Part shown: in pieces, positions 9,624 to 19,945 of the stretch
How positions within the stretch are numbered: the first letter of the stretch is position 1
Layout of the letters: the number at the start of each line of letters is the position of its first letter
From: Tersicoccus sp. Bi-70
GTDB taxonomy: Bacteria > Actinomycetota > Actinomycetes > Actinomycetales > Micrococcaceae
Length of the DNA stretch: 64,000 nt
Direction of reading: 5' to 3'
NCBI RefSeq assembly: GCF_001968825.1
Contig: NZ_MIEU01000002.1
Location: 620,001 to 684,000, forward strand
Translations under genes and position numbers: made by a program
The notes under the pieces: model-generated
What the model was told of the DNA's origin: nothing
Seen by the model: only the letters and a program-made list of their open reading frames with translations
Databases searched by the model: none

Positions 9624-10888
9624 ATGCGTTGGTTGACCGCGGGAGAATCACACGGGCCGGCAGTGGTCGGCATTCTGGAAGGCGTTCCCGCCGGTGTCGA
9701 GGTGACGACCGCGCAGATCCAGGCGGCGCTGGCCCGACGCCGGCTCGGCTACGGGCGGGGTGCCCGGATGGGCTTCGAGAAGGACGCGGTGCGCGTCCTC
9801 GGCGGCGTCCGGCACGGCCTGACCCAGGGCGGCCCCGTCGCGATCGAGGTCGCCAACACCGAGTGGCCCAAGTGGGAACAGATCATGGCGTCCGATCCGG
9901 TCGATCCGGAGGCCGTCGCCGGACTCGCCCGCAACGCACCGCTGACCCGGCCCCGCCCCGGGCACGCCGACTTCACCGGCATGCAGAAGTACGGGTTCGA
10001 CGAGGCCCGCCCCGTGCTCGAACGAGCCAGCGCGCGGGAGACCGCCACCCGCGTGGCTCTCGGCACGGTCGCCGCGAACTTCCTCCACCAGCTCGGCATC
10101 GGACTGGTCAGCCACACCGTGGCCGTCGGCACGGTCGCCGCCCCCGCGGACGCGCCCGTCCCGGCCCCCGGTGACGTCGACACCCTGGACGCGGACCCGC
10201 TGCGCTGCTTCGACCCCGCGACCTCCGCGGCGATGGTCGCCGAGGTCGACGCCGCCCACAAGGAGGGGGAGACCCTCGGCGGCGTCGTCGAGGTGCTCGC
10301 CTACGGTCTGCCGCCGGGCCTCGGCAGCTACGTGCACTGGGACCGCCGACTGGACTCCCGCCTCGCCGGCGCCCTGATGGGCATCCAGGCGATCAAGGGC
10401 GTCGAGGTCGGCGACGGCTTCACCACCGCCACCCGCCGTGGCTCGGCCGCCCACGACGAGATCGTCCGGGACGAGCGGGGCGTCATCGTCCGCTCCACCA
10501 ACCGGGCCGGCGGCATCGAGGGCGGCATGAGCATCGGCGACACCCTGCGCGTCCGCGCCGCGATGAAGCCCATCGCGACCGTGCCCCGCGCGCTGCGCAC
10601 CATCGACGTCGCGACCGGGGAGGAGGCGAAGGCCCACCACCAGCGCTCCGACGTGTGCGCCGTCCCGGCCGCGGGCGTCGTCGCGGAGGCCATGGTGGCC
10701 CTCGTGCTCGCGGACGCGGTGGCCGAGAAGTTCGGCGGCGACTCGATCGCCGAGACCCGCCGCAACCTGACCGCGTTCCTCGACGCCGTTTCCGCCGCGC
10801 TGGACTCCGTCGGCCACGGCGACACCGGTCTCGACGCGCACGCTGACGACGCGCACGCTGTCGACGCGACCGTCGATGGCGCCGCCGG

Positions 10889-10892
<4 letters not shown>
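9624..10892 (+). CDS. aroC: Chorismate synthase
   Basis: A 422-residue FMN-dependent enzyme converting EPSP to chorismate. It starts [20 protein letters not shown], the canonical N terminus, with GAAAGG at 9609-9614 correctly spaced; upstream in-frame GTG 9591 and ATG 9615 are therefore less likely. Family signatures [19 protein letters not shown] and [12 protein letters not shown] are intact. The last 25 residues are an Asp/Ala-rich tail with a repeated [12 protein letters not shown] pattern. The stop overlaps aroK (ATGA). Confidence 0.96.
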
Positions 10893-12573
<1,681 letters not shown>

Positions 12574-12577
12574 TCGG

Positions 12578-12603
12578 CTCCGGCGCGGATCACCGCGCCG
12601 GAG
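12578..12603. terminator. Bidirectional terminator between aroB and iclR
   Basis: A perfect 11-bp stem (CTCCGGCGCGG at 12578-12588, partner at 12593-12603) with loop ATCA. The stop codon of the convergent iclR gene lies in the loop, so one hairpin serves both genes. Confidence 0.75.
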
Positions 12604-13369
12604 TGGCCGAGCCCATCGCGACGCTGGCCCGCTGCGCGGCGTCCGCGACCGCGGGACCGAGCCGCGCCACGTCCTCGAGGCCGATGCGCTGCAGCGGGAA
12701 GCCGACACCGAGGACCGCCGCGAGGTCGCCCGTGTGGTCGAAGACCGGGGCGCTGATCGAACCGACGTCGGCGTGGCGCTCTCCGAACGCGGCGAGGAAG
12801 CCCTGCTCCCGGGCGAGGGCGACCTGGTCGTCCAGCTCGCGCCACGTCAGCGGTGTGTGGTCGGTGTACCGCATGAGCTCGGTGTCCGCCAGTGCCGCCC
12901 GCGCCCCGGGGTCCCAGGCGAGGAACACCTTGCCCGGTGCACCGGCGTGCAGCGGCATCACCTGACCGACGTGGAACGGGCGGATCACGACGTGCCGGGT
13001 CTCGGCGACCGCCACCACGGTGCGGTGGATGCCGTCGCGCACGTACAGGCAGGCCGTCTCGCCCGTCTCGTCGCGCAGCGCGTGCAGGATGGGCCGGACG
13101 GTCCGGACGATGTCCAGACCGATGGTGCCCGGGGCCGCCCAGCGCACCAGCTGGATGCCGATCCGGTAGGTGTCCTCGTCCTTGTCGAGAAAACCCTCCC
13201 GCAGCAGATTCTGCACGAGTCGCTGGCAGGTGCTGGCCGGGAGCCCGGTACCGCGGATGATCTCCTGGAGCGTCAGCTCGGGCGCGTCGACGGTGAAGCA
13301 CCGCAGGATCGCGGCCACCTTCACCAGCACGAGCAGCGGCGCCGCGTTTCCCCCCGCATCCCTCGGCAC
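12590..13369 (-). CDS. IclR-family transcriptional regulator
   Basis: A 259-residue regulator. The N-terminal winged helix (about residues 12-70) contains LTLQEIIRGTGLPASTCQRLVQNL, and the IclR effector domain follows (about 85-250: TGETACLYVRDG, GKVFLAWDPGAR, FPLQRIG). The GTG start at 13369 follows GGGAAGG. It is divergent from the MHS transporter with palindromic sites between them, so it most likely controls the transporter and itself. The ligand is unknown; the neighbours suggest an organic acid (inference). Confidence 0.93.
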   Translation of the reverse strand: MPRDAGGNAAPLLVLVKVAAILRCFTVDAPELTLQEIIRGTGLPASTCQRLVQNLLREGFLDKDEDTYRIGIQLVRWAAPGTIGLDIVRTVRPILHALRDETGETACLYVRDGIHRTVVAVAETRHVVIRPFHVGQVMPLHAGAPGKVFLAWDPGARAALADTELMRYTDHTPLTWRELDDQVALAREQGFLAAFGERHADVGSISAPVFDHTGDLAAVLGVGFPLQRIGLEDVARLGPAVADAAQRASVAMGSATPAR

Positions 13370-13476
13370 GGCGTGCCCACCTTCCCTCGTCGGTGCGTCG
13401 TTCCCGTCATGCTATCGGCGTCGCCGGTACGTTCCGCGTGCGGCGGGGAGACGGCGGAGATCCTCCGAGCCATCGG

Positions 13477-13504
13477 TTGACATGGGTCGCGTGACCCAGA
13501 TCAT
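13477..13504 (+). promoter_or_regulatory. Candidate promoter of the MHS transporter gene
   Basis: A consensus -35 TTGACA at 13477-13482 is followed after 16 nt by GATCAT at 13499-13504, a fair -10. Both boxes are overlapped by the palindromes, as expected for a repressed promoter. Confidence 0.45.
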
Positions 13505-13522
13505 GGGTCAGTGACCCATGAT
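13481..13522. promoter_or_regulatory. Two tandem palindromic operators, probable IclR-family binding sites
   Basis: Site 2 is a perfect 23-bp palindrome (arms ATCATGGGTCA at 13500-13510 and its complement at 13512-13522, centre G13511). Site 1 at 13483-13498 has the related arms TGGGTC and GACCCA around GCGT. Their centres are about 20 bp apart, two helical turns, putting both on one DNA face. Confidence 0.65.
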
Positions 13523-13560
13523 ACGAGTTCGCGAACGTCAGTCGCGACGATGGAGGAACG

Positions 13561-14883
13561 ATGAGTGCTCCGACAGTGACCCGGGCCCAGGCCGCCCGCC
13601 GCGCGACCCAGGCCAGCGTCATCGGAACGACCATCGAGTGGTACGACTTCTTCCTCTACGGCACGGCGGCAGCGCTGGTCTTCCCGCAGTTGTTCTTCCC
13701 CGGCGGGCAGGACTCGTTCAACGGGGTGATCGCCGCGTTCGGAACGCAGTTCGTCGGCTTCGTGGCCCGCCCGGTCGGCGCCGCGATCTTCGGCCACTTC
13801 GGTGACCGGATCGGCCGCAAGACCACCCTGATGGTCACCCTGTTCCTGATGGCCGTCGGGACCGTGCTGATCGGCCTGCTGCCGACCTACCAGGCCATCG
13901 GCGTCTGGGCGCCGATCCTGCTGACCCTCCTGCGCATCGTCCAGGGCATCGGCGTCGGCGGCGAGTGGGGCGGATCCGTGCTGATCGCCATGGAGTGGGG
14001 CCACCAGGAGCGCCGCGGTCTCGCGGCGAGCTGGCCCCAGCTGGGCGTGCCGCTGGGCCTCGTGCTCTCGACCGGCGTCGTCCGCCTGGTCTCCGGCATC
14101 ACCGGGTCGGACTTCCTCACCTACGGCTGGCGGATCCCGTTCATCCTGAGCATCGTCCTCATCGGTGTCGGCCTCTTCGTGCGGATGCGCGTCATCGAGA
14201 GCCCCGAGTTCGAGGCGGTGCGCAAGAAGGACAACGTGGTCACCGCGCCGATCCTCGAGGCGATCCGCCGCCAGCCCAAGCAGATCCTCCTCTCGGCCCT
14301 GGTCCGCACCTCCGAGCAGGCCCCGTTCTACCTGTTCATCACCTTCGTCATCACCTACACGACCAAGCACCTGAAGTTCAGCAGTGACGCGATCCTGGTG
14401 GACACGCTCATCGCCGCCGCGATCGGGCTGATCAGCATCCCGGTGTTCGGCAGGCTCTCGGACCGGTTCGGCCGCAAGCTCGTCTACGGCATCGGCATCG
14501 TCGCGACAGCGGTCTACGCGTTCCCGTACTTCGGTCTGCTCAACACCGGGGATGCCCTGATGATCGGCATCGCCGTGGTCGTCAGTCTGATCCTGCACGA
14601 CATCCAGTACGGACCCCAGGCCGCGCTGATCGCGGAGAGCTTCGACCCGGACATCCGGTACACGGGCGCGGGGCTGGGCTACCAGCTGGCCAGCGTGATC
14701 GCCGGCGGACCGGCGCCGCTGATCGCGGCGGCGCTGCTGCAGGGCACCGGGGGATCGACCGCCATCTCCGTCTACATCATCATCTGCGCCGTGATCAGCG
14801 TGATCGCCCTCGTGCTGCTGCCCCGGGCCCGCCCCGCCACCGCGGTCGGAGCGGACCCCGTCGACGAGGCGACCCGCGCATGA
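13561..14883 (+). CDS. MFS transporter, metabolite:H+ symporter (MHS) family
   Basis: A 440-residue, 12-helix transporter. The N terminus ATQASVIGTTIEWYDFFLYGTAAAL and the loop 2-3 motif GHFGDRIGRK (residues 78-87) are typical of the MHS family (shikimate, alpha-ketoglutarate, proline/betaine and related carriers). ATG 13561 follows GGAGGAACG. It is the first gene after the operators and runs into a crotonase gene 7 nt downstream. A carboxylic or aromatic acid substrate is likely but cannot be read from sequence; its position near aro genes does not show that it carries shikimate. Confidence 0.92.
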   Translation: MSAPTVTRAQAARRATQASVIGTTIEWYDFFLYGTAAALVFPQLFFPGGQDSFNGVIAAFGTQFVGFVARPVGAAIFGHFGDRIGRKTTLMVTLFLMAVGTVLIGLLPTYQAIGVWAPILLTLLRIVQGIGVGGEWGGSVLIAMEWGHQERRGLAASWPQLGVPLGLVLSTGVVRLVSGITGSDFLTYGWRIPFILSIVLIGVGLFVRMRVIESPEFEAVRKKDNVVTAPILEAIRRQPKQILLSALVRTSEQAPFYLFITFVITYTTKHLKFSSDAILVDTLIAAAIGLISIPVFGRLSDRFGRKLVYGIGIVATAVYAFPYFGLLNTGDALMIGIAVVVSLILHDIQYGPQAALIAESFDPDIRYTGAGLGYQLASVIAGGPAPLIAAALLQGTGGSTAISVYIIICAVISVIALVLLPRARPATAVGADPVDEATRA

Positions 14884-14890
14884 CGGCGCG

Positions 14891-15646
14891 ATGACGCCGG
14901 CTTCCGCGGTGGTCGGCGTGACGGACGACGGGTCCGTCGCTGTCGTCACCGTCGGATCCGGGCAGCACCACAATGCCCTGCGGACCGAGGACTGGGTCGC
15001 CCTCGAGCGGGTCGTCGCGGGGCTCGCCGAGCGCCGGTCGCTGCGCGCCGTCGTCCTGCGCGGCCGTGGCGGGGACTTCTGCGCCGGGTCCGACCTGCGC
15101 GAGTGGCACGGCGCGAGTCCCGACGAGGTCGACCGGAGCTTCGCGGCGGTCGAGCGGGCCCTGCGGGCCGTCGAGGACCTGCCGATGCTCACCGTGGCGG
15201 TGATCGAGGGCGCGGCCGCCGGCGGGGGCTGCCAGCTCGCCCTGGCGTGCGACCTGCAGCTCACCGCCGTCTCCGCCCGGATCGGCATGCCGATCGCCCG
15301 GCTCGGCATCCTGATCCCGGTCACGTTCGCCACCCGGATGTCGGTGCGGGTGGGCCCGTCCCGGACCAAGGACCTGCTCTACAGCGGGCGGATGTTGCCG
15401 GCGCCCGACGCGCAGCGGATCGGTCTCGTCACCACGGTGGCCGCCGATGCCGACCTGGAGGCCGAGCTCGACGCGCTGCTGGCGAGCTGGGAACACCTCT
15501 CGGCGGCGTCGTTGCGGGCGGCGAAGGCCGCCGTCGACCGTGGCCTCGCCCCCGTGACCGCACCGCCCCGGGCCGAACCGCCGGGGCCGACGACCGACCG
15601 CGACGAGTTCGCCACCCGGGTCGACGCGTTCTTCCACCGCCGCTGA
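14891..15646 (+). CDS. Crotonase-superfamily protein lacking both hydratase glutamates
   Basis: A 251-residue crotonase fold. The oxyanion-hole segments (RGRGGDFCAGSDL and GAAAGGG) are present, so it probably binds an acyl-CoA. Where enoyl-CoA hydratase has Glu144 in GGGCEL this protein has Q115, and where it has Glu164 in FGQPE it has I135 (IGMPI). Simple hydration of enoyl-CoA is therefore unlikely; isomerase, hydrolase, dehalogenase or decarboxylase chemistry is possible. ATG 14891 lies 7 nt after the transporter stop, so the two are probably one transcript under the IclR regulator. The C-terminal tail is Pro-rich. Confidence 0.85.
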   Translation: MTPASAVVGVTDDGSVAVVTVGSGQHHNALRTEDWVALERVVAGLAERRSLRAVVLRGRGGDFCAGSDLREWHGASPDEVDRSFAAVERALRAVEDLPMLTVAVIEGAAAGGGCQLALACDLQLTAVSARIGMPIARLGILIPVTFATRMSVRVGPSRTKDLLYSGRMLPAPDAQRIGLVTTVAADADLEAELDALLASWEHLSAASLRAAKAAVDRGLAPVTAPPRAEPPGPTTDRDEFATRVDAFFHRR

Positions 15647-15681
15647 CGACGGGCCCGACCACGGAGGGACGGACCGCCCTG

Positions 15682-15687
15682 TAGGAT
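15682..15687 (+). promoter_or_regulatory. -10 box for efp-nusB
   Basis: TAGGAT predicts a start near 15694 and a leader of about 93 nt before efp. A ribosome binding site GAAAGAG precedes GTG 15787. Confidence 0.5.
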
Positions 15688-15786
15688 GGTCCGTGGCTTT
15701 TCAGCCGACCCGTGCCCGTGTCGGAAGCCGGCAGCGCCGGTGCCCCCGGGTCGGCGATCACGAAGACGACTTCGAAAGAGCGGTCT

Positions 15787-16347
15787 GTGGCTACCACGAA
15801 CGACATCAAGAACGGCAGCGTCCTCAACCTCGAGGGCAACCTGTGGAACGTCATCGAGTTCCAGCACGTCAAGCCCGGCAAGGGCGGTGCCTTCGTCCGC
15901 ACCAAGCTGCGGAACATCCGCACCAGCAAGGTCGTCGACAAGACGTTCAACGCCGGCACCAAGGTGGACTTCGCGACCGTCGACCGGCGCGACTACCAGT
16001 ACCTGTACCAGGACGGCGCCGACTTCGTCTTCATGGACACCTCGGACTACGACCAGCTGACGGTGCCCGGCGAGACCGTCGGCGACGCCGCCAACTTCAT
16101 GCTCGAGAGCATGACCGTGCAGATCGCCCTGCACGACGGCGAGGTCCTGTACATCGAGCTGCCGCCGTCGGTCGTCCTCGAGATCACCTACACCGAGCCG
16201 GGCCTGCAGGGCGACCGGTCCTCCGCCGGCACCAAGCCCGCCACCGTGGAGACCGGCTACGAGATCCAGGTGCCGCTGTTCCTCGAGACCGGCACCCGCG
16301 TCAAGGTCGACACCCGCAACGGCGACTACCTGGGCCGCGTCAACTGA
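15787..16347 (+). CDS. efp: Translation elongation factor P
   Basis: A 186-residue, three-domain factor that relieves ribosome stalling at polyproline. The loop that reaches the peptidyl transferase centre is KPGKGGAF with K32 at the tip, the Lys form. Domain III ends with [33 protein letters not shown] 15787 is chosen over an in-frame ATG at 15712 because it gives the standard length and follows GAAAGAG. Its stop overlaps the nusB start by 1 nt (TGATG). Confidence 0.97.
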   Translation: MATTNDIKNGSVLNLEGNLWNVIEFQHVKPGKGGAFVRTKLRNIRTSKVVDKTFNAGTKVDFATVDRRDYQYLYQDGADFVFMDTSDYDQLTVPGETVGDAANFMLESMTVQIALHDGEVLYIELPPSVVLEITYTEPGLQGDRSSAGTKPATVETGYEIQVPLFLETGTRVKVDTRNGDYLGRVN

Positions 16348-16757
16348 TGAGTGCCCGCGGCAAGGCCCGGCGCCGGGCCTTCGAGATCCTCTTCGAGGCC
16401 GAGCAGCGGTCGCTGCCGACCGGGGAGATCCTCGCGCTGCGGCGGCGGAACACCGAGGCCACCTACGGGGAGTACACCGAGCAGATCATCGACGGGGTGA
16501 TCACCCGGCAGGCCGAGATCGACGAGTACCTCACGACCTACTCGCAGGGCTGGTCGCTGGACCGGATGCCGTCCGTCGACCGCGTGGTCCTGCGGGTCGG
16601 CGCCTGGGAACTGCTCTTCAACGACGACGTGCCGGACAACGTGGCCGTCGCCGAGGCCGTCGCCATGGCGCGGGAACTCTCGACGGACGACTCGCCGTCG
16701 TTCATCAACGGCCTGCTCGGCCGGCTGCAGCAGCTCAAGCCGACGCTGCTCGCCTGA
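16347..16757 (+). CDS. nusB: Transcription antitermination factor NusB
   Basis: A 136-residue all-helical protein that binds boxA RNA with NusE (S10) in rRNA antitermination. Signatures are KARRRAFEILFEAEQR at the start and PDNVAVAEAVAMARELSTDDSPSFINGLLGRL at the end. ATG 16347 overlaps the efp stop in TGATG, implying coupling. The efp-nusB pair is followed by the convergent prsW-like gene after 19 nt, with only a short CCGGT/ACCGG repeat as possible terminator. Confidence 0.96.
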   Translation: MSARGKARRRAFEILFEAEQRSLPTGEILALRRRNTEATYGEYTEQIIDGVITRQAEIDEYLTTYSQGWSLDRMPSVDRVVLRVGAWELLFNDDVPDNVAVAEAVAMARELSTDDSPSFINGLLGRLQQLKPTLLA

Positions 16758-16776
16758 CGATCGGCACCGCGCCCGG

Positions 16777-18099
16777 TCACCGGACCGTGGCGAGCACCTC
16801 GCCGCGGGCCGCGGTGACCGCGTGCAGGAGGCGGAGCTCCTCGTCCTGCTGACCGCCCCGGTCGACGCCGGCGACGATCCGCTGCCGGGTGAACGCCAGC
16901 GCCGTGGCGTCCCGGACGAACCGCTTCATCGGGGCCCGTGCCCCGCGCGCGCCCGCCCAGGCCATCGCCTGACGACGGCCGGCCGGCGTCGCGAGCATCT
17001 GCACCTCGGCCGGGGTGAACCACCCGGCCGCCACGTAGTCCGCCAGCCGCGCCCGGGTCAGCCGCACCTCGCCGCGGCCCAGCAGCACGACGCCGACGAT
17101 GCCGAGCACGAACAGCGGCACCTCGATCATGACGTAGAAGCCGATGAAGCTGCCCGCCAGGGTCGCCCCGCCGTTCCAGAGGGCGTGCAGGGCGACGGCC
17201 GGGATCAGGCCGAGGACGAACGCCAGCAGCACCGGCAGGACGCCGCGACGGCGGGATGCCCAGCCCAGGGCGAAGCCGAGGCAGGCGGTGAACATCGTGT
17301 GCGCGAACGGGGAGAGCAGGCCGCGGCCGATGAAGATGGCCGCCAGGGACCCGTCGATCACTCCCGCCTGCGCGAGGGTGGACCCGAAGTAGAGGATGTT
17401 CTCGGTGAAGGCGAAGCCCGCGGCCACGAGCATCGCGTAGACGACGCCGTCCACCGGCCCGTCCACGTACCGGCGGCGCAGCAGGACGAGCAGCAGCACG
17501 CCGAGCCCCTTGGCGAACTCCTCCACGACCGGGGCCTGCAGCACGGTGCCGAGCACCTCCGACGTCGTCGGGTCGGTCGCGGCGCTCAGATACCGGCGCA
17601 CCGGCTCGCCGAGCGTGATCGTCACGACGATCGAGCCGGCCGCCCCCCACAGGAACGCGAACGCCTTCGTCACGAACGGCTCCGGCTCCCAGCGGTCCAG
17701 CCAGCGCACGGCGAGCAGCACGATCGACAGGGGCACCAGCGCGAGCACCCAGCAGATCACGAACGCCGTCGCGCCCAGCCGGGAGACCAGCAGCATCGAG
17801 ACGCCGACGGCGGCACCGGCCAGGAAGACGAACAGCAGCACCAGCACGACGGTGCCGGCCACTCCGCGGCGGGGCTTCGCGGGGGCCTGCCACAGGGGCG
17901 CGACCGCCTCGGGCCGACGGGGGGCGGGGGAGGACTGCGGACGCGTCGGGGACCGCCAGGCCGGGGCCGTCCACGCCGGGTCCTGCCGCTCGGACGGAGC
18001 GCCGCCGGGTGCTCCGGACGAGGCGCCCGGACCGGTCCCGAAGGGCTGCTGGTCGTAGGGATCGTAGGTGCGGTCCGGCCGCCCGCCCGGGGTCGTCAT
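16777..18099 (-). CDS. PrsW-family intramembrane metalloprotease
   Basis: A 440-residue membrane protein with a Pro-rich cytoplasmic tail (1-75) and about eight or nine membrane segments from residue 80. The family's catalytic features are visible: E193-E194 in [11 protein letters not shown]233-N234 in [10 protein letters not shown]267 in PFAHTMF and H305 in ALHALWNGG. PrsW in Bacillus cleaves an anti-sigma factor; the substrate here is unknown and no sigma/anti-sigma pair is nearby. A cytoplasmic helical region follows the last segment. ATG 18099 is chosen because a TATTCT box lies 6 nt before it. Confidence 0.9.
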   Translation of the reverse strand: MTTPGGRPDRTYDPYDQQPFGTGPGASSGAPGGAPSERQDPAWTAPAWRSPTRPQSSPAPRRPEAVAPLWQAPAKPRRGVAGTVVLVLLFVFLAGAAVGVSMLLVSRLGATAFVICWVLALVPLSIVLLAVRWLDRWEPEPFVTKAFAFLWGAAGSIVVTITLGEPVRRYLSAATDPTTSEVLGTVLQAPVVEEFAKGLGVLLLVLLRRRYVDGPVDGVVYAMLVAAGFAFTENILYFGSTLAQAGVIDGSLAAIFIGRGLLSPFAHTMFTACLGFALGWASRRRGVLPVLLAFVLGLIPAVALHALWNGGATLAGSFIGFYVMIEVPLFVLGIVGVVLLGRGEVRLTRARLADYVAAGWFTPAEVQMLATPAGRRQAMAWAGARGARAPMKRFVRDATALAFTRQRIVAGVDRGGQQDEELRLLHAVTAARGEVLATVR

Positions 18100-18105
18100 C
18101 CCCCC

Positions 18106-18111
18106 AGAATA
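18106..18111 (-). promoter_or_regulatory. -10 box for the prsW-like gene, probable leaderless promoter
   Basis: On the reverse strand TATTCT is followed by six G residues and then ATG 18099. The G run could also act as a ribosome binding site, so leaderless initiation is likely but not certain. Confidence 0.5.
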
Positions 18112-18126
18112 GGGGCGCCACCGTGG

Positions 18127-18132
18127 TAGCGT
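18127..18132 (+). promoter_or_regulatory. -10 box of the pyr operon
   Basis: TAGCGT predicts a start near 18139 and a leader of about 53 nt. The box is only 16 bp from the divergent prsW -10 box, so the two promoters overlap. Confidence 0.55.
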
Positions 18133-18157
18133 TGACGCCGCACCCACCCTTTAATGA

Positions 18158-18182
18158 CCGTCCTGTGAGGCGGGGAAGGAGG
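18158..18182 (+). promoter_or_regulatory. PyrR-binding RNA loop adjoining the pyrR ribosome binding site
   Basis: GTCCTGTGAGGC at 18160-18171 matches the known PyrR RNA consensus RUCCNGNGAGGY exactly. It is bracketed by CCG/CGG (18158-18160 and 18171-18173) and is followed at once by the Shine-Dalgarno AAGGAGG at 18176-18182. No terminator is seen in the short leader, so PyrR bound with UMP would be expected to block translation, as reported for mycobacteria. Confidence 0.75.
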
Positions 18183-18191
18183 AGGCAGCGG

Positions 18192-18794
18192 ATGAGTGTG
18201 CCCCCGAACGGGAGCCGGACGAGGACCCGGGTGGTCCTGTCCGCCCCGGACATCGACCGGGCGTTGACCCGGATCGCCCACGAGATCATCGAGGGGAACA
18301 AGGGGGCGGACGATCTCATCCTCCTCGGCATTCCCCGCCGTGGTCACCCCCTGGCCCGCCGGCTCGCCGCGCGCATCGCGGCCACCGAGCCCGGCGTCGA
18401 CCCGGACGCCATCGTCGGCCAGCTCGACGTCACCATGTTCCGTGACGACCTGCGCCGCCACCCCACCCGCACCCCCCACGCCACGACGCTGCCGCCCGCC
18501 GGCATCGACGACAAGGTCGTCGTCCTCGTCGACGACGTGCTCTACTCGGGCCGCACCATCCGTGCCGCCCTCGACGCCCTCGCCGATCTCGGCCGGCCGC
18601 GGATCATCCGCCTCGCCGTGCTCGTCGACCGCGGGCACCGCGAACTGCCCATCCGCGCGGATCACGTGGGCAAGAACCTGCCCACCTCCTCCGCCGAGCG
18701 GGTCCGGGTGCGACTCACCGAGACCGACGGCGCGTCGGGAGCGAACTTCGACGGCGCCGGCTCCGCGGTCGACGAGGTGGTGATCGAGGGATGA
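18192..18794 (+). CDS. pyrR: Bifunctional pyr operon regulator / uracil phosphoribosyltransferase PyrR
   Basis: A 200-residue PRTase-fold protein that binds pyr mRNA when UMP is abundant. The PRPP loop [19 protein letters not shown] (near residues 112-130) and the basic RNA-binding face residues around [12 protein letters not shown] are visible. ATG 18192 follows AAGGAGGAGGC. It overlaps pyrB by 4 nt and heads the UMP operon. The last ~20 residues ([22 protein letters not shown]) are an acidic tail. Confidence 0.96.
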   Translation: MSVPPNGSRTRTRVVLSAPDIDRALTRIAHEIIEGNKGADDLILLGIPRRGHPLARRLAARIAATEPGVDPDAIVGQLDVTMFRDDLRRHPTRTPHATTLPPAGIDDKVVVLVDDVLYSGRTIRAALDALADLGRPRIIRLAVLVDRGHRELPIRADHVGKNLPTSSAERVRVRLTETDGASGANFDGAGSAVDEVVIEG

Positions 18795-19945
18795 AGCACC
18801 TGCTGAGCACCGCGGGCCTGTCCCGCGCCACCGCGATCGCGCTGCTGGACACCGCCGAGCGGATGTCCGAGGTGGAGCAGCGGGAGGTCAAGAAGCTGCC
18901 CGTGCTGCGCGGGCGCACCGTGGTCAACCTCTTCTTCGAGGACTCGACCCGCACGCGGATCTCGTTCGAGGCCGCCGCCAAGCGGCTGAGCGCGGACGTC
19001 ATCAACTTCGCCGCGAAGGGCTCCTCGGTGTCCAAGGGCGAATCGCTCAAGGACACCGCCCAGACCCTGGAGGCGATGGGCGCCGACGCCGTCGTCATCC
19101 GGCACGCCTCCTCCGGCGCCGCCGAGCAGCTCGCCCGGTCCGGCTGGATCGACGCGGGCGTCGTCAACGCCGGGGACGGCACCCACGAACACCCCACGCA
19201 GGCGCTGCTGGACGCGTTCACGCTGCGCCGGCACCGCGCCGCCGTCGCCGGCACCGACCCCGCGGGCACCGATCTGGCCGGGATGCGCGTCGCGATCGTC
19301 GGGGACGTGCTGCACTCCCGGGTCGCCCGCTCCAACCTGTGGCTGCTGACCACCCTCGGCGCCGACGTCACCCTCGTCGCGCCGCCGACGCTGCTGCCCG
19401 TGGGGGCGGTCGGCTGGCCGGCCCGGATCAGCTACGACCTGGACGAGGTGCTCGCCGAGGGCGTCGACGCCGTCATGATGCTCCGGGTCCAGGCCGAGCG
19501 GATGCACGCCGCGTTCTTCCCGACGGCCCGCGAGTACGCCCGCCGCTGGGGCTTCGACGCCGCGCGGCTGGCCGCGGTCGACGCCGCCGGCGAACGGGCC
19601 GGCGGCAGTGCCGCTGCCGAGACGATCATCATGCACCCCGGTCCGATGAACCGGGGCCTGGAGATCGCCGCCGAGGCCGCCGACTCGCCCCGGTCCACCG
19701 TGCTCGCCCAGGTCCGCAACGGCGTCTCCGTGCGGATGGCCGTGCTCTACCACCTGCTCGCCGGCGGGCCGGACAGTGCGACCCCCGGAGGGCCGGACAG
19801 TGCGACCCCCGGAGGGCCGGACAGGGCGACCGCCGGGGCGGACACCGCTACCGGACCCCGCGCGGCCGGCGCCGCCGACCCCGCGCTCGGCTCGGTTCCC
19901 GACCGGGCCACCGATTCCGCTTCCGATGCTGTGAGGATGCCGTGA
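18791..19945 (+). CDS. pyrB: Aspartate carbamoyltransferase with repetitive C-terminal tail
   Basis: A 384-residue enzyme joining carbamoyl phosphate and aspartate. The carbamoyl-phosphate site [13 protein letters not shown] and HPTQALLD, and the aspartate-side MHPGPMNRG, are intact. The usual fold ends at [11 protein letters not shown] near residue 325; about 60 extra residues follow, beginning with three copies of an 8-residue repeat (GGPDSATP type) and continuing Ala/Asp-rich. Such tails are not part of known ATCase catalysis. ATGA overlap with pyrR and GTGA overlap with pyrC. Confidence 0.95.
   Translation: MKHLLSTAGLSRATAIALLDTAERMSEVEQREVKKLPVLRGRTVVNLFFEDSTRTRISFEAAAKRLSADVINFAAKGSSVSKGESLKDTAQTLEAMGADAVVIRHASSGAAEQLARSGWIDAGVVNAGDGTHEHPTQALLDAFTLRRHRAAVAGTDPAGTDLAGMRVAIVGDVLHSRVARSNLWLLTTLGADVTLVAPPTLLPVGAVGWPARISYDLDEVLAEGVDAVMMLRVQAERMHAAFFPTAREYARRWGFDAARLAAVDAAGERAGGSAAAETIIMHPGPMNRGLEIAAEAADSPRSTVLAQVRNGVSVRMAVLYHLLAGGPDSATPGGPDSATPGGPDRATAGADTATGPRAAGAADPALGSVPDRATDSASDAVRMP
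19766..19837 (+). repeat. Three tandem 24-bp units within the 3' end of pyrB
   Basis: Units start at 19766, 19790 and 19814. The first two are nearly identical and the third has diverged. They encode [16 protein letters not shown] and GGPDRATA, so the reading frame is kept. Confidence 0.85.
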
